A stretch of DNA of 63,593 nucleotides from Nitriliruptoria bacterium (GCA_003553565.1 PWER01000109.1:1-63593), one strand, 5' to 3'; numbered from the stretch's first letter, positions 44,514 through 54,152 are shown. Numbers and translations: made by a program. The notes: generated by a model from the sequence alone, not told the origin.

Positions 44514-46356
44514 GAGCGCACCGCCCGAGACCCCGATCCGCGCCGAGGTCGCGGTGATCGGCGGCGGCCTCGGCGGCGTGGCAGCCGCGCTGGCGGCCTG
44601 CGAGGCGGGAGCCTCGGTCGTGCTCACCGAGGAGGGTGACCGCCTCGGCGGGCAGCTCACAGCCCAGGCGGTGTCGTGTCCCGACGAGCACGACCTGGTC
44701 GAGCACACCGGCGTCACGCGCGCCTACGCCGATCTGCGCGAGCGGATCCGCACGGCCTACCGCGCCGCTGGCGCACCAGCGCGCATGCCCGACGGCGCGC
44801 CCCTGAACCCCGGGGACGGGTGGGTCAGCCGGCTGTGCTGCGAGCCCGAGGTCGCGCGCACCACGCTCGAGGGCCTGCTGGCTCCCCACCGCACGACCGG
44901 GCAGCTGACCGTGCTGCTCGGGCTGGCGCCGTGCGACGCCGATGTTGCCGCCAACCGGGTCCGCGCCGTGGTGCTGGCTGACGGTCGCGGCGCGCGGCGG
45001 CGCGTCGAGGCGCAGGTGGTGTGCGAGGCCACCGAGCTCGGTGACCTGCTGCCCCTGGTGGGCGCGCGCTGGACCGTGGGCGCCGAGGCGCGGGCGGACA
45101 CCGGGGAGCGCGACGCCCCGGCGGTCGCCGCGCCGGGGTGCACCCAGGCGATCACCGTGCCGGCGTTGGTGCGCTGGCACGATGCGCCGCAGCCCCCGAT
45201 CCCCGCCCCTGAGGGGTATGCGCGGTGGCGTGAGCGCCAGCCGTTCACCCTGGCCCAGCCCGACGCCGATGGCAACCCCCGCGACTTCCGCATGACGCTG
45301 ACCAGCCCGCGCGGGTTCCCGCCGTTCTGGACCTACCGCCGCGTGCGCGCGGGCTGGCTGCTGGGCGGCGACGACGTCACCGCAGTGAACTGGGCGAGCA
45401 ACGACCACGTCGACGCGGACTACGTCGGCGCTGCGGATCGGTCGAGCGTGGCGGGCGCGGCCCGCCGGCTGACGCTCGCGTTCGTGCGCTGGCTGCAGAC
45501 CGAGGTCCCGCGTGACGACGGGAAGCCTGGGCACGGCGACGGGCGCGGGTACCCCGAGCTCGGCCTCGACCCGGCCACGGCTGGCACCGCGGACGGCCTG
45601 GCGGCCGCGCCCTACGTGCGCGAGGCGCGACGCCTGCGGGGACGCCAGCGCGTCACCGCCGAGGACGTCCTGGCACGCGCCGGCTGGCGGGTGCGCGCGC
45701 GCCCCTGCAGCAACAGCCTCGGCGTCGGCTGGTACCCGCTGGATGTCCACGCCCGCGTCGGCGACCCCTCGACCCACAACCAGGCCACCCGACCCTTCCA
45801 GCTCCCTGCCGGGGCGCTGGTCAGTGAGACGCCCGGCAACCTGGTGGCCGCGGGCAAGGCCCTGTCGGTCACCCAGCTGGCCGGCGGCAGCTACCGCGTG
45901 CATCCGGTGGAGTGGGCGGTGGGCGAGGCTGCGGGCACCGTCGCAGCGCTGGCCGTGCGCCGCGGGCGCTCGCCCGCGACGCTGCTGGCCGACCCCGCGG
46001 GGCTGCTGGCCGCCCAGCAGCACCTCGTCGCGCGCGGCGCACCGCTGGCCTGGGTCGCCGACGTGCCCACCGACGATCCGCGCTTCGCTGGCGCCCAGCT
46101 CCTCGCCACGCGCGGGGCGCTGGTCGGACGGCTCGCCGACGACCTCGCCGTGCAGCCCGACCGCCGCCTCGACGCCGAGGAGGCCACAGCCGTGGCAGCG
46201 GTGCTGGCGAGCTCACTGCCACCGGGCGCCCGCCCGCCGGCACGGCGACCGCCGACCTTCGGCGATGCCAGCGCCGCCCTCGGCCAAGCGCTGCTCGCCG
46301 CGGACCCGCCAGCGCCCCAACCCCCCGAGGAGGAGACCCATGGTCGCAGTCGATGA
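44506..46356 (+). CDS. FAD-dependent oxidoreductase (FAD_oxidored type)
   Basis: A 616-residue flavoprotein. The dinucleotide fold begins EVAVIGGGLGGVAAALAACEAG (seen as GGGLGG), with the acidic ribose-binding TEEGDRLGGQ following. TYRRVRAGWLLGGDDVTAVNW and KALSVTQLAGGSYRVHPVEWAVGEAAG near the end match the FAD_oxidored (PF12831-like) family, where substrates are mostly unknown. No heme or Fe-S motif is seen. ATG 44506 follows GGAGGT. The overlap with DUF4127 and NanE genes suggests it oxidises a sugar or sugar-linked intermediate; this is inference. Confidence 0.82.
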   Translation: MGESAPPETPIRAEVAVIGGGLGGVAAALAACEAGASVVLTEEGDRLGGQLTAQAVSCPDEHDLVEHTGVTRAYADLRERIRTAYRAAGAPARMPDGAPLNPGDGWVSRLCCEPEVARTTLEGLLAPHRTTGQLTVLLGLAPCDADVAANRVRAVVLADGRGARRRVEAQVVCEATELGDLLPLVGARWTVGAEARADTGERDAPAVAAPGCTQAITVPALVRWHDAPQPPIPAPEGYARWRERQPFTLAQPDADGNPRDFRMTLTSPRGFPPFWTYRRVRAGWLLGGDDVTAVNWASNDHVDADYVGAADRSSVAGAARRLTLAFVRWLQTEVPRDDGKPGHGDGRGYPELGLDPATAGTADGLAAAPYVREARRLRGRQRVTAEDVLARAGWRVRARPCSNSLGVGWYPLDVHARVGDPSTHNQATRPFQLPAGALVSETPGNLVAAGKALSVTQLAGGSYRVHPVEWAVGEAAGTVAALAVRRGRSPATLLADPAGLLAAQQHLVARGAPLAWVADVPTDDPRFAGAQLLATRGALVGRLADDLAVQPDRRLDAEEATAVAAVLASSLPPGARPPARRPPTFGDASAALGQALLAADPPAPQPPEEETHGRSR

Positions 46357-47053
46357 GCACGCGGCCCTGCTCGACAGCCTGCAGGGCGGGCTGATCGTGT
46401 CGTGCCAGGCCCCACCGGACGATCCCCTGTCGGGTCCCGACATCATGGCGCGCATGGCCGCCTCGGTGGTGGCGGGCGGCGCCCGCGGCGTGCGCGTCAA
46501 CGGGCCGACGGACTGCGCGGCAGTGCGTGCGGCCGTGCACGCCCCGCTCATCGGACTGTGGAAGGACGGCAGCGACGGCGTCTACATCACCCCGACGCCA
46601 CGTCACGCCGTGGCGATCCTCGAGGCGGGCGCCGACGTGGTGGCGGTGGACGGCACGGGACGCCACCGCCCCGAGGGCGCCACCCTCGCCCAGATCGTCG
46701 CCGCCGTGCACGCCCGCGGTGGCCTGGCGATGGCTGACATCGCCACCGCCGCCGAGGCCGCGTTCGCCGTCGACGCCGGCGCCGACCTCGTGGCCACGAC
46801 CCTGGCCGGCTACACCGATCCCGCGGCGACAGCCGACGAGCCCGACCTCGCCCTGGTCGGCCAGCTCGCGGCCAGCCTGCCGGTGCCCGTGCTGGCCGAG
46901 GGTCGGATCGCCACGCCCGACGATGCGCAGCGCGCGCTGGCGCTGGGAGCGTTCGCCGTGTGCGTGGGCACCGCCATCACCCGCCCGCAGGCGATCGCCG
47001 CGCGCTTCGCCGGCGCGCTGATCGCACCGCCCGAGCCCGAGGGCAACCCGTGA
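46340..47053 (+). CDS. nanE: N-acetylmannosamine-6-phosphate 2-epimerase (NanE-like)
   Basis: A 237-residue TIM barrel that should convert ManNAc-6-P to GlcNAc-6-P. Family residues are all kept: GLIVSCQA, GVRVNG (substrate Arg), LWKDG (the catalytic Lys of NanE), YITPT, MADIAT (Asp), TTLAGYT and LAEGRIATP (catalytic Glu). No sialic acid lyase (nanA) is in the locus, so ManNAc may come from a glycan rather than sialic acid. AGGAGG lies before ATG 46340; 17-base overlap with the FAD gene upstream and GTGA overlap downstream. Confidence 0.9.
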   Translation: MVAVDEHAALLDSLQGGLIVSCQAPPDDPLSGPDIMARMAASVVAGGARGVRVNGPTDCAAVRAAVHAPLIGLWKDGSDGVYITPTPRHAVAILEAGADVVAVDGTGRHRPEGATLAQIVAAVHARGGLAMADIATAAEAAFAVDAGADLVATTLAGYTDPAATADEPDLALVGQLAASLPVPVLAEGRIATPDDAQRALALGAFAVCVGTAITRPQAIAARFAGALIAPPEPEGNP

Positions 47054-49719
47054 CGGGTCGGCGACCGCAGGCGGGCTCCCCCGAGATGGCCGATGACGCG
47101 GGCGACGCCGCAACGGTCCACGTCGTCACCCACACCCACTGGGACCGCGAGTGGTATCGCACGGCCACGGCGTTCGGCGCGCGGCTGGTCGAGCTGGTCG
47201 CCGCGGTGGCCGATCAGCTCGACGACGGTCGCCTGCCCCACGTGCTGCTCGACGGCCAGACGATCGTGCTGGACGACGTCGCGGCGGTGCGCCCGGACCT
47301 GATCGACCGGCTCTCGGGCCACGCGCGGGCCGGGCGCCTGACCGTGGGCCCCTGGCACGTGCTGGCCGACACGACGCTGGTCGATGCCGAGTCGCTGGCG
47401 CGCAACCTGCTGGCGGGGCGCCGCTGGACCGCGGCGCTCGGGGGTGGCTCGCAGGTCGCCTACGCGCCGGACCTGTTCGGCTTCCCCGCCGACCTGCCCA
47501 CGGTGCTGGCCGGGTTCGGCTTCACCACGACCATCGTCTGGCGGGGCGCGCCACCGCAGCCGAGCCGGTTCCGCTGGCGGGCACCCGATGGCAGCGAGGT
47601 CGTCGCGCTGCGGGCGTGCTACTACAACCCCGAGGTGCTCTGGGACGTCGAGGCGGCGCCCGAGCGGCTGGCCGACTGGCTCGCCGCCGCACGGGCCCGC
47701 GAGGACGGTCCGTGGCTGCTGCTGGATGGCGGCGATCACCTCGCGCCCCGGGACATCCGTCGGCGGCTGGCGCGCCTCGGTGACCCGCCGACGGTGGACG
47801 GCGCCGCGGTGCGGGCCACGACCCTGGCCGACCATGCCGCTGCGGTGCGGGCGACCCATCCGCCACAGGACCTGCCGAGCAGCACCGGCGAGCTGCGAGT
47901 GCCCGGGCGCGACGGCGCGTTCTTGCTGGCCGGCACGCTGTCGACGCGGATGCCGGTCAAGCAGGCGGCGGCGCGCACCGCGACCACGTTGCAGCGCTGG
48001 GCCGAGCCGTGGGTCGCCTGGGCGAGCCGCGCCGAGGAGCCGTGCCGAGCAGCGGCCGACGGGCAGGCCGACGACCAGACGCTGCGCGCACTGCTGGACC
48101 GCGCCTGGGGCCACCTGCTCGCCTGCCATCCCCACGACTCGATCTGCGGCTGCTCGACCGATGCGGTCGACGCCGACGTGCGCGGGCGCCTGGAGGACGC
48201 CGAGGAGCTCGCCGAGCACGTCACCGCACGCGCTCTGCGCCGCGTCGGCGTGGACACGCGTCCGGCGCGTGCCCCCAGCGCCTCGACCGCCCATCTGGTG
48301 GTGACCAACCCGCACGGGACCCCGCTGGACGACGGCGTGACGGCCACGCTGGCGCTGCCCGAGGGGCGCGCGCCGGTGGCGGTGCACGACGCGGGGGGCA
48401 GCCCCGTCCCCTTCAGCGCCGAGCCGCTCGGCCCGGCGCGCGCGGACCTCGTGACCGACGTCGACCAGCTGCCCGCCTGGCCGGCCCTGCAGCGCTGGCG
48501 CATGGCACTGCTGGCTCGCGACGTGCCGGCCTGCGGCTGGCTCGCCTACGAGGTGGCCCTCGGCGACCGGGTGCCCGAGGAAGGCCGCCACGCTCGCACC
48601 GACGCCTCGGTGGCCGACCTCGGCGCGTGGCAGCTGACGGCCCGCGATGACGCCGGTGTCGACCTCCGCGACGCCGAGGATCGGGACTGGCCCGGCCTGG
48701 GACGCCTGCTCAGCCACGCCGACGCCGGCGACACCTACACCATGGAGCCCGTCGACGATGTGGTGGCAGGCGCCGAGCTGGGTGGCGCCGAGCGGGTGCG
48801 CTCCGCGGTGTGGTCCGGGCTGGCGCTGCACGCGCGCCTGCACCCGCCCGGCGGTGCGGCGCGTCGCCGTGGCGCGACCGACGCCGGCGAGGTCGCAGCA
48901 CGCATGGCCGTCGGTGCCTGGCTGGGCGGCCCGGGCCGGCTCGAGTGGGACGTCGCGCTGCGCCACCACGCCCGCGACCACCGGCTGCGCTGGGCGGCGT
49001 CCGCGCCGGCGGCGCGCGGCTGGGTCAGCGACGCGACCCTGGCGCTGGTCCAGCGCCCGCTGACCCCACCCGACCTGCCGATCGCCGAGGATGCGCGCGG
49101 AGAGGCGGATCCGCGGACCGCGCCGGCCCAGCGGGTCGCGGCCGTGGGCCGCGGTGCGGATCGCCTCGCGGCGCTCTGCGCCGGCCTGCCCGAGGTCAGC
49201 GGGGTCGACCGGGGTGGTCACGCCGAGCTGGCGGTCACGCTCCTGCGCGCCGTCGGGCAGCTCGGCCACCACGACCTGCGCGCCCGCCCGATGGGGGCGG
49301 GCCCGCCGGTGCCAACCCCGGGGGCGCAGCAGGACGGCGACCACCGCTTCTCCCTGGCAGTCCGGCTCGGCGACGACGATGCGACGCTGCTGCGCCATGG
49401 CGAGCGCTGGCGCGCACCCCTGCGGGCCTGGCAGACCACCGCCCCGCCACCGCAGCTGCGCCGCGGCTTCCTCGCCGTGGAGGGCCCAGCGCTGCTGTCC
49501 GCCCTCAAGCCGGCCGAGGACGGGGACGAGATCGTGGTGCGTCTGGCCGACCCCGCGGGCGTCGGCGGCGCCACGACGCTGCGCCTGCCCGAGCCGCCCG
49601 CTGCCGCAGCCGCCGTCGACCTCGCCGAGGAGCACCCCCGAGCCCTGCCGTTGGAGGGTGGGGTGCTGCGCGTCACGGTGCCGCCCTTCGGCCTGCGCAC
49701 CGTCCGTCTGCGGTGGTGA
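47050..49719 (+). CDS. GH38 family alpha-mannosidase
   Basis: An 889-residue retaining alpha-mannosidase. Zinc ligands and active site: HTHWDREWY (about residue 20), APDLFGFPADLP with the nucleophile Asp (about residue 139), and HPHDSICGCSTDAVDADV (about 360) with a zinc His. C-terminal beta domains follow. No signal peptide, so it acts on imported oligosaccharide. GTG 47050 overlaps the NanE stop; ATG 47086 is a possible later start. Its presence with NanE suggests the substrate has alpha-linked mannose or ManNAc. Terminal gene of the forward series. Confidence 0.92.
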   Translation: MTGRRPQAGSPEMADDAGDAATVHVVTHTHWDREWYRTATAFGARLVELVAAVADQLDDGRLPHVLLDGQTIVLDDVAAVRPDLIDRLSGHARAGRLTVGPWHVLADTTLVDAESLARNLLAGRRWTAALGGGSQVAYAPDLFGFPADLPTVLAGFGFTTTIVWRGAPPQPSRFRWRAPDGSEVVALRACYYNPEVLWDVEAAPERLADWLAAARAREDGPWLLLDGGDHLAPRDIRRRLARLGDPPTVDGAAVRATTLADHAAAVRATHPPQDLPSSTGELRVPGRDGAFLLAGTLSTRMPVKQAAARTATTLQRWAEPWVAWASRAEEPCRAAADGQADDQTLRALLDRAWGHLLACHPHDSICGCSTDAVDADVRGRLEDAEELAEHVTARALRRVGVDTRPARAPSASTAHLVVTNPHGTPLDDGVTATLALPEGRAPVAVHDAGGSPVPFSAEPLGPARADLVTDVDQLPAWPALQRWRMALLARDVPACGWLAYEVALGDRVPEEGRHARTDASVADLGAWQLTARDDAGVDLRDAEDRDWPGLGRLLSHADAGDTYTMEPVDDVVAGAELGGAERVRSAVWSGLALHARLHPPGGAARRRGATDAGEVAARMAVGAWLGGPGRLEWDVALRHHARDHRLRWAASAPAARGWVSDATLALVQRPLTPPDLPIAEDARGEADPRTAPAQRVAAVGRGADRLAALCAGLPEVSGVDRGGHAELAVTLLRAVGQLGHHDLRARPMGAGPPVPTPGAQQDGDHRFSLAVRLGDDDATLLRHGERWRAPLRAWQTTAPPPQLRRGFLAVEGPALLSALKPAEDGDEIVVRLADPAGVGGATTLRLPEPPAAAAAVDLAEEHPRALPLEGGVLRVTVPPFGLRTVRLRW

Positions 49720-49759
49720 GCGCGGGTGCGGCGAGCGCGGCGACCCCGCGCGATCGCGG

Positions 49760-50827
49760 TCAGGTGGTGGGTGTGACCTTGGACAGGTCGAAGGGGCGGT
49801 CGGGGTCGATGCCGGCGGCCATGGCGGCTCGCTCGGCCAGCTGCTGGCCACGCACCACCTGCGGGATCGTGGCAAGCGACTCGGGCACCCCGGCTGGGAC
49901 CGGCAGCCACCGTGTGGCCTGCGGCAGCAGCTGCGGATCATCGCCCACCCCGACCACGGTGGCCCCGCGCGCGGCCAGCGCCTCGGCGGTCTCGCGCACG
50001 TCGTCCACCGTGGGCCCCTCGGCGACGATGCACAGCGCCACCGTCCCCGGCCCGACGGTGGCGATCGGGCCGTGCAGCAGATCGGCCGCCGAGTAGGCGT
50101 GCACCGCCGCGCCGGTGGTCTCGGCCAGCTTGAGCCCGACCTCGAGCGCCGCGCCCAGCAGCAGGCCCCGACCCACCGGCAGGATCCGCTGGGCACCGGT
50201 GACGAGCTCGACGAGCTCCTGGGCGGGGCCGCTGTCGGCGGTGATCGCCGCCACCGCGTCGACCACGGCCTCCCAGTCCTCGGGTCCCCAGGGGACCTCG
50301 GCGAGCGCGTCGGCGATCTCAGCGAACGCCGCCACCGTGGCAGTGAACGTCTTGGTGGCCGGCACCGCCTCCTCAGGACCGGTGTCCAGCACGACCGCCT
50401 CGTCGCACGCCTCCACCAGCGGCGTCTCGGCGGCGTTGGTCACCGCCAGCGTGGCCGCGCCACCGGCGCGCAGCCGCTCCACGGTGGTCACGATCTCCGG
50501 AGTGCGCCCCGACTGGCTCACCCCGATCACCACAAAGCCCTCTAGCTGCGGCGTCACGCCGTAGCGGGTCTGCAGGCTCGGCGCGGCCAGCATCACCGGC
50601 ACGCCAGCCAGCAGCTCCAGCACGTAGCGCCCGTAGATCGCGGCGTTGTCAGAGGACCCGCGCGCCACCAGCACCACCCCGCGCAGCGGCGCGGGGACAC
50701 TGCGGCGCACCGCCGCGGCGATCTCCTCGCGCCGAGCGATCAACGAGCGCAGCACCGCAGTCTGCTCGCCGATCTCGGCGCGCATGGACGCGCCCGGCGG
50801 GCTCGACCCGGCGTCGGGTGCGCTCAT
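49760..50827 (-). CDS. SIS-domain sugar-phosphate isomerase/deaminase (NagB-II/AgaS-like)
   Basis: A 355-residue protein with two SIS domains, like the isomerase half of GlmS. ARGSSDNAAIYGRYVLE and GVSQSGRTPEIVTTVERLR bind the phosphosugar in the first domain; GRGLLLGAALEVGLKLAETT occupies the second. Such proteins often replace NagB as glucosamine-6-P deaminase in amino-sugar loci. ATG 50825-50827 is used; an internal ATG at 50785 is possible. It converges on the GH38 gene. It would finish the route to fructose-6-P if a deacetylase exists elsewhere. Confidence 0.85.
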   Translation of the reverse strand: MSAPDAGSSPPGASMRAEIGEQTAVLRSLIARREEIAAAVRRSVPAPLRGVVLVARGSSDNAAIYGRYVLELLAGVPVMLAAPSLQTRYGVTPQLEGFVVIGVSQSGRTPEIVTTVERLRAGGAATLAVTNAAETPLVEACDEAVVLDTGPEEAVPATKTFTATVAAFAEIADALAEVPWGPEDWEAVVDAVAAITADSGPAQELVELVTGAQRILPVGRGLLLGAALEVGLKLAETTGAAVHAYSAADLLHGPIATVGPGTVALCIVAEGPTVDDVRETAEALAARGATVVGVGDDPQLLPQATRWLPVPAGVPESLATIPQVVRGQQLAERAAMAAGIDPDRPFDLSKVTPTT

Positions 50828-50911
50828 GGCAGCGTCCGCCGACCGCGTCGGCCGCGTCGTGCGATCCCTGCCAGCGGGCTCACGGCGTGGTGGTCGTCCT
50901 GGCCCGGGCGA

Positions 50912-51283
50912 TCAGCCGAAGCTGTCGCCGCAGGCGCACGGGTTGCCGGCGTTGGGGTTGTCGATCGAGAAGCCGGCGCCCTGGAGGCTGTCCACCCAGT
51001 CGATCTTGGTCCCGCGCAGATAGGGCGCGCTCATCTGGTCGACGCGCACCGGCACGCCCTCGATCTCGAACGCGACGTCGCCGTCGAGCGCGCGGTCGTC
51101 GAAGAACAGCGCGTAGCGCATCCCCGAGCATCCACCCGGTTGCACCGCTACGCGGAGCGCGAGCCCGGACTGCTCCTCGCGCTCCATGAGCTCGCCGACC
51201 TTGCTCGCCGCCGCGGGCGTGAGGACGATCGGTGAGGTCAGCTCCCGCTCCTGCTGCGGCGCGGTGGTGATGTCGCTCTGCAT
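50912..51283 (-). CDS. A-type iron-sulfur carrier (IscA/ErpA-like)
   Basis: A 123-residue HesB-like protein delivering Fe-S clusters. The three conserved cysteines are in GGCSG (about residue 52) and PCACGDSF at the end. IVLTPAAASKVGELM is the usual N-terminal segment. ATG 51281-51283 has AGGAG. With LipA nearby it may supply cluster to radical-SAM and TCA enzymes, which is inference. Confidence 0.93.
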   Translation of the reverse strand: MQSDITTAPQQERELTSPIVLTPAAASKVGELMEREEQSGLALRVAVQPGGCSGMRYALFFDDRALDGDVAFEIEGVPVRVDQMSAPYLRGTKIDWVDSLQGAGFSIDNPNAGNPCACGDSFG

Positions 51284-51338
51284 CGGCGACTCCTGCTCGC
51301 TCGACGACGTTTCTCAAGGGTGGCGTTGTGCAATCGGG

Positions 51339-51344
51339 AGTGTA
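51339..51344 (-). promoter_or_regulatory. Candidate -10 element of the iscA-like gene
   Basis: TACACT on the minus strand, 55 bases before the ATG and just after the hairpin that ends the symporter gene. Confidence 0.45.
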
Positions 51345-51353
51345 GCGACCGGT

Positions 51354-51399
51354 GGCCGCTGGTGGCCGCCGGTGTCGGCACCGGCGGCCACCAGCGGCC
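51354..51399 (-). terminator. 21-bp hairpin terminator after the AGCS symporter gene
   Basis: Perfect stem 51354-51374 / 51379-51399 with a TCGG loop, 14 bases beyond the symporter stop. The longest perfect hairpin of the window; no T-tract follows. Confidence 0.75.
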
Positions 51400-51413
51400 C
51401 CCAGGGGACGGCG

Positions 51414-52877
51414 TCAGCCCACGTCGGGGGGTGGGTCACTGGGCTGATCGCTGGCGCTGCCGCCGGTCGCACCGGCGGACGCGGGCGCGTCCACCGCCTT
51501 CCAGTCGGGGCGCTGCAGGTAGGCGCGCGTCTCGCGTGCCACGACCCCGGAGAGCAGGAGCAGCCCCACGAGGTTGGGCAGCGCCATCAGCCCGTTCATC
51601 ACGTCGGCGAACAGCCAGACGACGTTCACCTCGACCACAGCGCCCACGAAGATGAGCGCCACGAACACCACACGGTAGGGCTCCACCGCTCGCCGCCCGA
51701 ACAGGAAGTCCATCGAGCGCTCGCCGAAGTAGCTCCAGCCGAGCAGGGTCGAGAAGGCGAAGAACACCACCGCGACCGTCACCAGGATGCCGCCCCAGGC
51801 GCCGGGCAGCCCCTGCGAGAACGCCTCGATGGTCACGCGCGCGCCCTCGCGGTTGGCGACGTCCTCCAGCGTCCACGCGCCGGTCACCACGATCGCCAGG
51901 CCGGTGAAGGACACGACCACCAGCGTGTCGATGAACGTCTGGGTCATCGACACGAGCGCCTGGCGGACCGGATGGGTGGTCTGGGCCGCTGCCGCTGCGA
52001 TGCCACCGGTGCCGAGCCCGGACTCGTTGGAGAAGATGCCGCGCGCCACGCCCTGCTGGATGACCACCGCGATCCCGGCGCCCGCGAACCCACCGGTGGC
52101 GGCGGTGCCACTGAAGGCGTCCTGGAAGATCAGCGCGATCGCGGCGGGCAGCGCATCCACGTTGACGATGAGCACCCACAGGGCCCCGAGGATGTACAGC
52201 ACCGCCATGAACGGCACGAACAGGGCCGCGAAGCGGCCGATCGAGCGGATCCCGCCGAGGATCACGGCCGCAGCGGCCACGGTCAGCACCGCGCCGGTGA
52301 CCACCGGGGAGACGCCGAACTGGTCGTTGACGCTGTCGGCCACGGTGTTGGCCTGGACCATGTTGCCGATGCCGAAGGCGGCGATGGCGGCGAACACCGC
52401 GAAGGCGACGCCCAGCGTCATGCCGAACCCCCCCGGCAGCCCCCGCGACAGGTAGAACATCGGGCCGCCGCTCTGCTCGCCCTTGGCGTCGACGCGGCGG
52501 TACTTCACCCCGAGGAACGCCTCGCTGTACTTGGTGGCCATGCCGACCAGTCCCGTGACCCACATCCACAGCACCGCGCCGGGCCCGCCGATGGCGATGG
52601 CGCCGGCGACGCCGGCGATGTTGCCGACCCCGATGGTGGCTGCCAAGGCGGTGGCAAGCGCGGCGTAGTGGGTGATGTCGCCTTCCGCGCCGACCTCCTT
52701 GCGCTTGATCAGCGCCAGCCACAGCGCGTAGAGCAGCCGACGGAACTGCAGGCCCCGCAGCATCACCGTCAGCCACAGCCCGGTGAGCAGCAGCAGCGGG
52801 ACGAGCAGGTACTCGCCCCACACCACTCCGCTCAGCCAGCCCAGGCCCTCCTCGATGGGTGCGAGCAGCTCTCCCAT
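51414..52877 (-). CDS. Sodium:alanine/glycine symporter (AGCS family)
   Basis: A 487-residue secondary transporter with about 10-11 helices that takes up alanine or glycine with Na+. Signatures include [41 protein letters not shown] cut short, [12 protein letters not shown] and [19 protein letters not shown], all typical of AGCS. The start is ATG 52875-52877, with GGAG upstream; an open frame of 35 codons before it is not supported. Near gcvT and glycerate kinase, suggesting glycine/serine use. Confidence 0.92.
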   Translation of the reverse strand: MGELLAPIEEGLGWLSGVVWGEYLLVPLLLLTGLWLTVMLRGLQFRRLLYALWLALIKRKEVGAEGDITHYAALATALAATIGVGNIAGVAGAIAIGGPGAVLWMWVTGLVGMATKYSEAFLGVKYRRVDAKGEQSGGPMFYLSRGLPGGFGMTLGVAFAVFAAIAAFGIGNMVQANTVADSVNDQFGVSPVVTGAVLTVAAAAVILGGIRSIGRFAALFVPFMAVLYILGALWVLIVNVDALPAAIALIFQDAFSGTAATGGFAGAGIAVVIQQGVARGIFSNESGLGTGGIAAAAAQTTHPVRQALVSMTQTFIDTLVVVSFTGLAIVVTGAWTLEDVANREGARVTIEAFSQGLPGAWGGILVTVAVVFFAFSTLLGWSYFGERSMDFLFGRRAVEPYRVVFVALIFVGAVVEVNVVWLFADVMNGLMALPNLVGLLLLSGVVARETRAYLQRPDWKAVDAPASAGATGGSASDQPSDPPPDVG

Positions 52878-52987
52878 GGTTCCCGCTCCTTGTGTGTCGC
52901 CGCGCTCGGACCGCCTGACCCGGGCCGGGCGCTGTCCGGCCTGGGTCGCGCCCCATGCACCGGTCGGCCGGCGCACGACCAAGGACG

Positions 52988-53012
52988 GTCTCCGACGGAC
53001 GCGGGGAGACTA
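52988..53012 (-). promoter_or_regulatory. Candidate promoter region of the symporter gene
   Basis: TAGTCT on the minus strand (53007-53012) overlaps an inverted repeat GTCTCC (52988-52993) / GGAGAC (53005-53010). The repeat may be an operator or a leader hairpin. The rest of the 180-base gap shows nothing else. Confidence 0.35.
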
Positions 53013-53057
53013 GCCCGTACGGCGCCGCCGCGTCCGCGCCGGTGGGCCGAGCCCCCG

Positions 53058-54143
53058 TCAGGGCTGGCGGGAGGCCAGCGCCTCGGCACGCTCGGCTGCC
53101 AGCGCCGCCGGGCGCTCCAGTCCGTCGGGCCCCAGCGCCTCGACGTCGTCGAAGACCTCCCGGGCGCCCTCGGAGACCGCGCCGGCCACGGCGAGCAGCC
53201 GCACCCCGCGCGCTCGGGCGCGCTCGGCGACGTGCGCGCCGATCTTGCCGTGGCCGGTCGTCTGGGCGTCCAGCGATCCCTCGGCGAAGATGACGCCGTC
53301 GGCCTGCGCCAGGGCCGCGTCGAACCCCACGAGCTCGGCGATCCACTGCCCGCCCGAGCGCAGCCGTGCGTCGCACCACGCCGCCAGCGCCCAGCCGAGG
53401 CCGCCCGCGGCGCCAGCACCGGGCAGGTCGCGCCAGGGCCCGCCGGGCAGGTCGCGCTCGGCGATGTCGGCGAGGTGGGCGAGGGCCTGCTCGAGCACGG
53501 GCAGGTCGCGCTCGCTGGCCCCCTTCTGCGGCGCGAACACCGCCACCGCGCCCTCGGGCCCAAGCAGCGGGTTGGTCACGTCGACCGCCACGTCGACCGG
53601 CACCCCCAGCGGCGGCCCCGGGACCACGCGGTCCAGCTCGGTCAGCCAGCGGGCGCCGACCTTGACGCCGTTGCCGTCGGCGCGCAGCAGCCGGTGGCCC
53701 AGGGCGGTGGCCAGCCCGCCGCCCCCATCGGAGGTGGCCGACCCGCCCAGGCCCACCGTGATGGCGCGAGCGTGGGCGGCCGCGTCCGCCAGCAGCTGAC
53801 CCACGCCGTAGCTGGTGGCCGTCAGCGGGTCGCGCTCCTCGGGCGGCAGGTCGCCGAGGCCCACGGCCTGGGCAGCCTCCACCACGGCCGTGCCGTCGGG
53901 CAGCGCCAGCCAGTCGGCCTGGGTGGCCCGCCCGCGGGCGTCGGCGACCTCGACGGTGCGCCGCTCGGCGCCAGGGGTGGCGGCCTCGACGACGGCCAGG
54001 GTCCCGTCGCCGCCGTCAGCGAGGGGCAGCTGGATGATCTCGTCATCGGGCCGGGCGCGTCGCCAGCCCTGCGCCAGCGCGGCGGCGGCCTCGGCCGCGC
54101 CGAGGGTGCCCTTGAAGGAGTCGGGTGCGATGAGGACTCTCAC
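53058..54143 (-). CDS. Glycerate 2-kinase (GlxK/GarK family)
   Basis: Phosphorylates D-glycerate. The 361-residue enzyme has VLIAPDSFKGTLGAAEAAAA at the N-terminus, LADGGDGTLAVV, GLGGSATSDGGGG, GAGAAGGLGWALAA and FAEGSLDAQTTGHGK, all GarK-type signatures. GTG 54141-54143 is the start; a TAGACT hexamer ends 9 bases before it and no Shine-Dalgarno site is seen. It lies between gcvT and the AGCS symporter, fitting glycine/serine-glycerate metabolism. Confidence 0.95.
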   Translation of the reverse strand: MRVLIAPDSFKGTLGAAEAAAALAQGWRRARPDDEIIQLPLADGGDGTLAVVEAATPGAERRTVEVADARGRATQADWLALPDGTAVVEAAQAVGLGDLPPEERDPLTATSYGVGQLLADAAAHARAITVGLGGSATSDGGGGLATALGHRLLRADGNGVKVGARWLTELDRVVPGPPLGVPVDVAVDVTNPLLGPEGAVAVFAPQKGASERDLPVLEQALAHLADIAERDLPGGPWRDLPGAGAAGGLGWALAAWCDARLRSGGQWIAELVGFDAALAQADGVIFAEGSLDAQTTGHGKIGAHVAERARARGVRLLAVAGAVSEGAREVFDDVEALGPDGLERPAALAAERAEALASRQP

Positions 54144-54152
54144 GGTGCGAGC

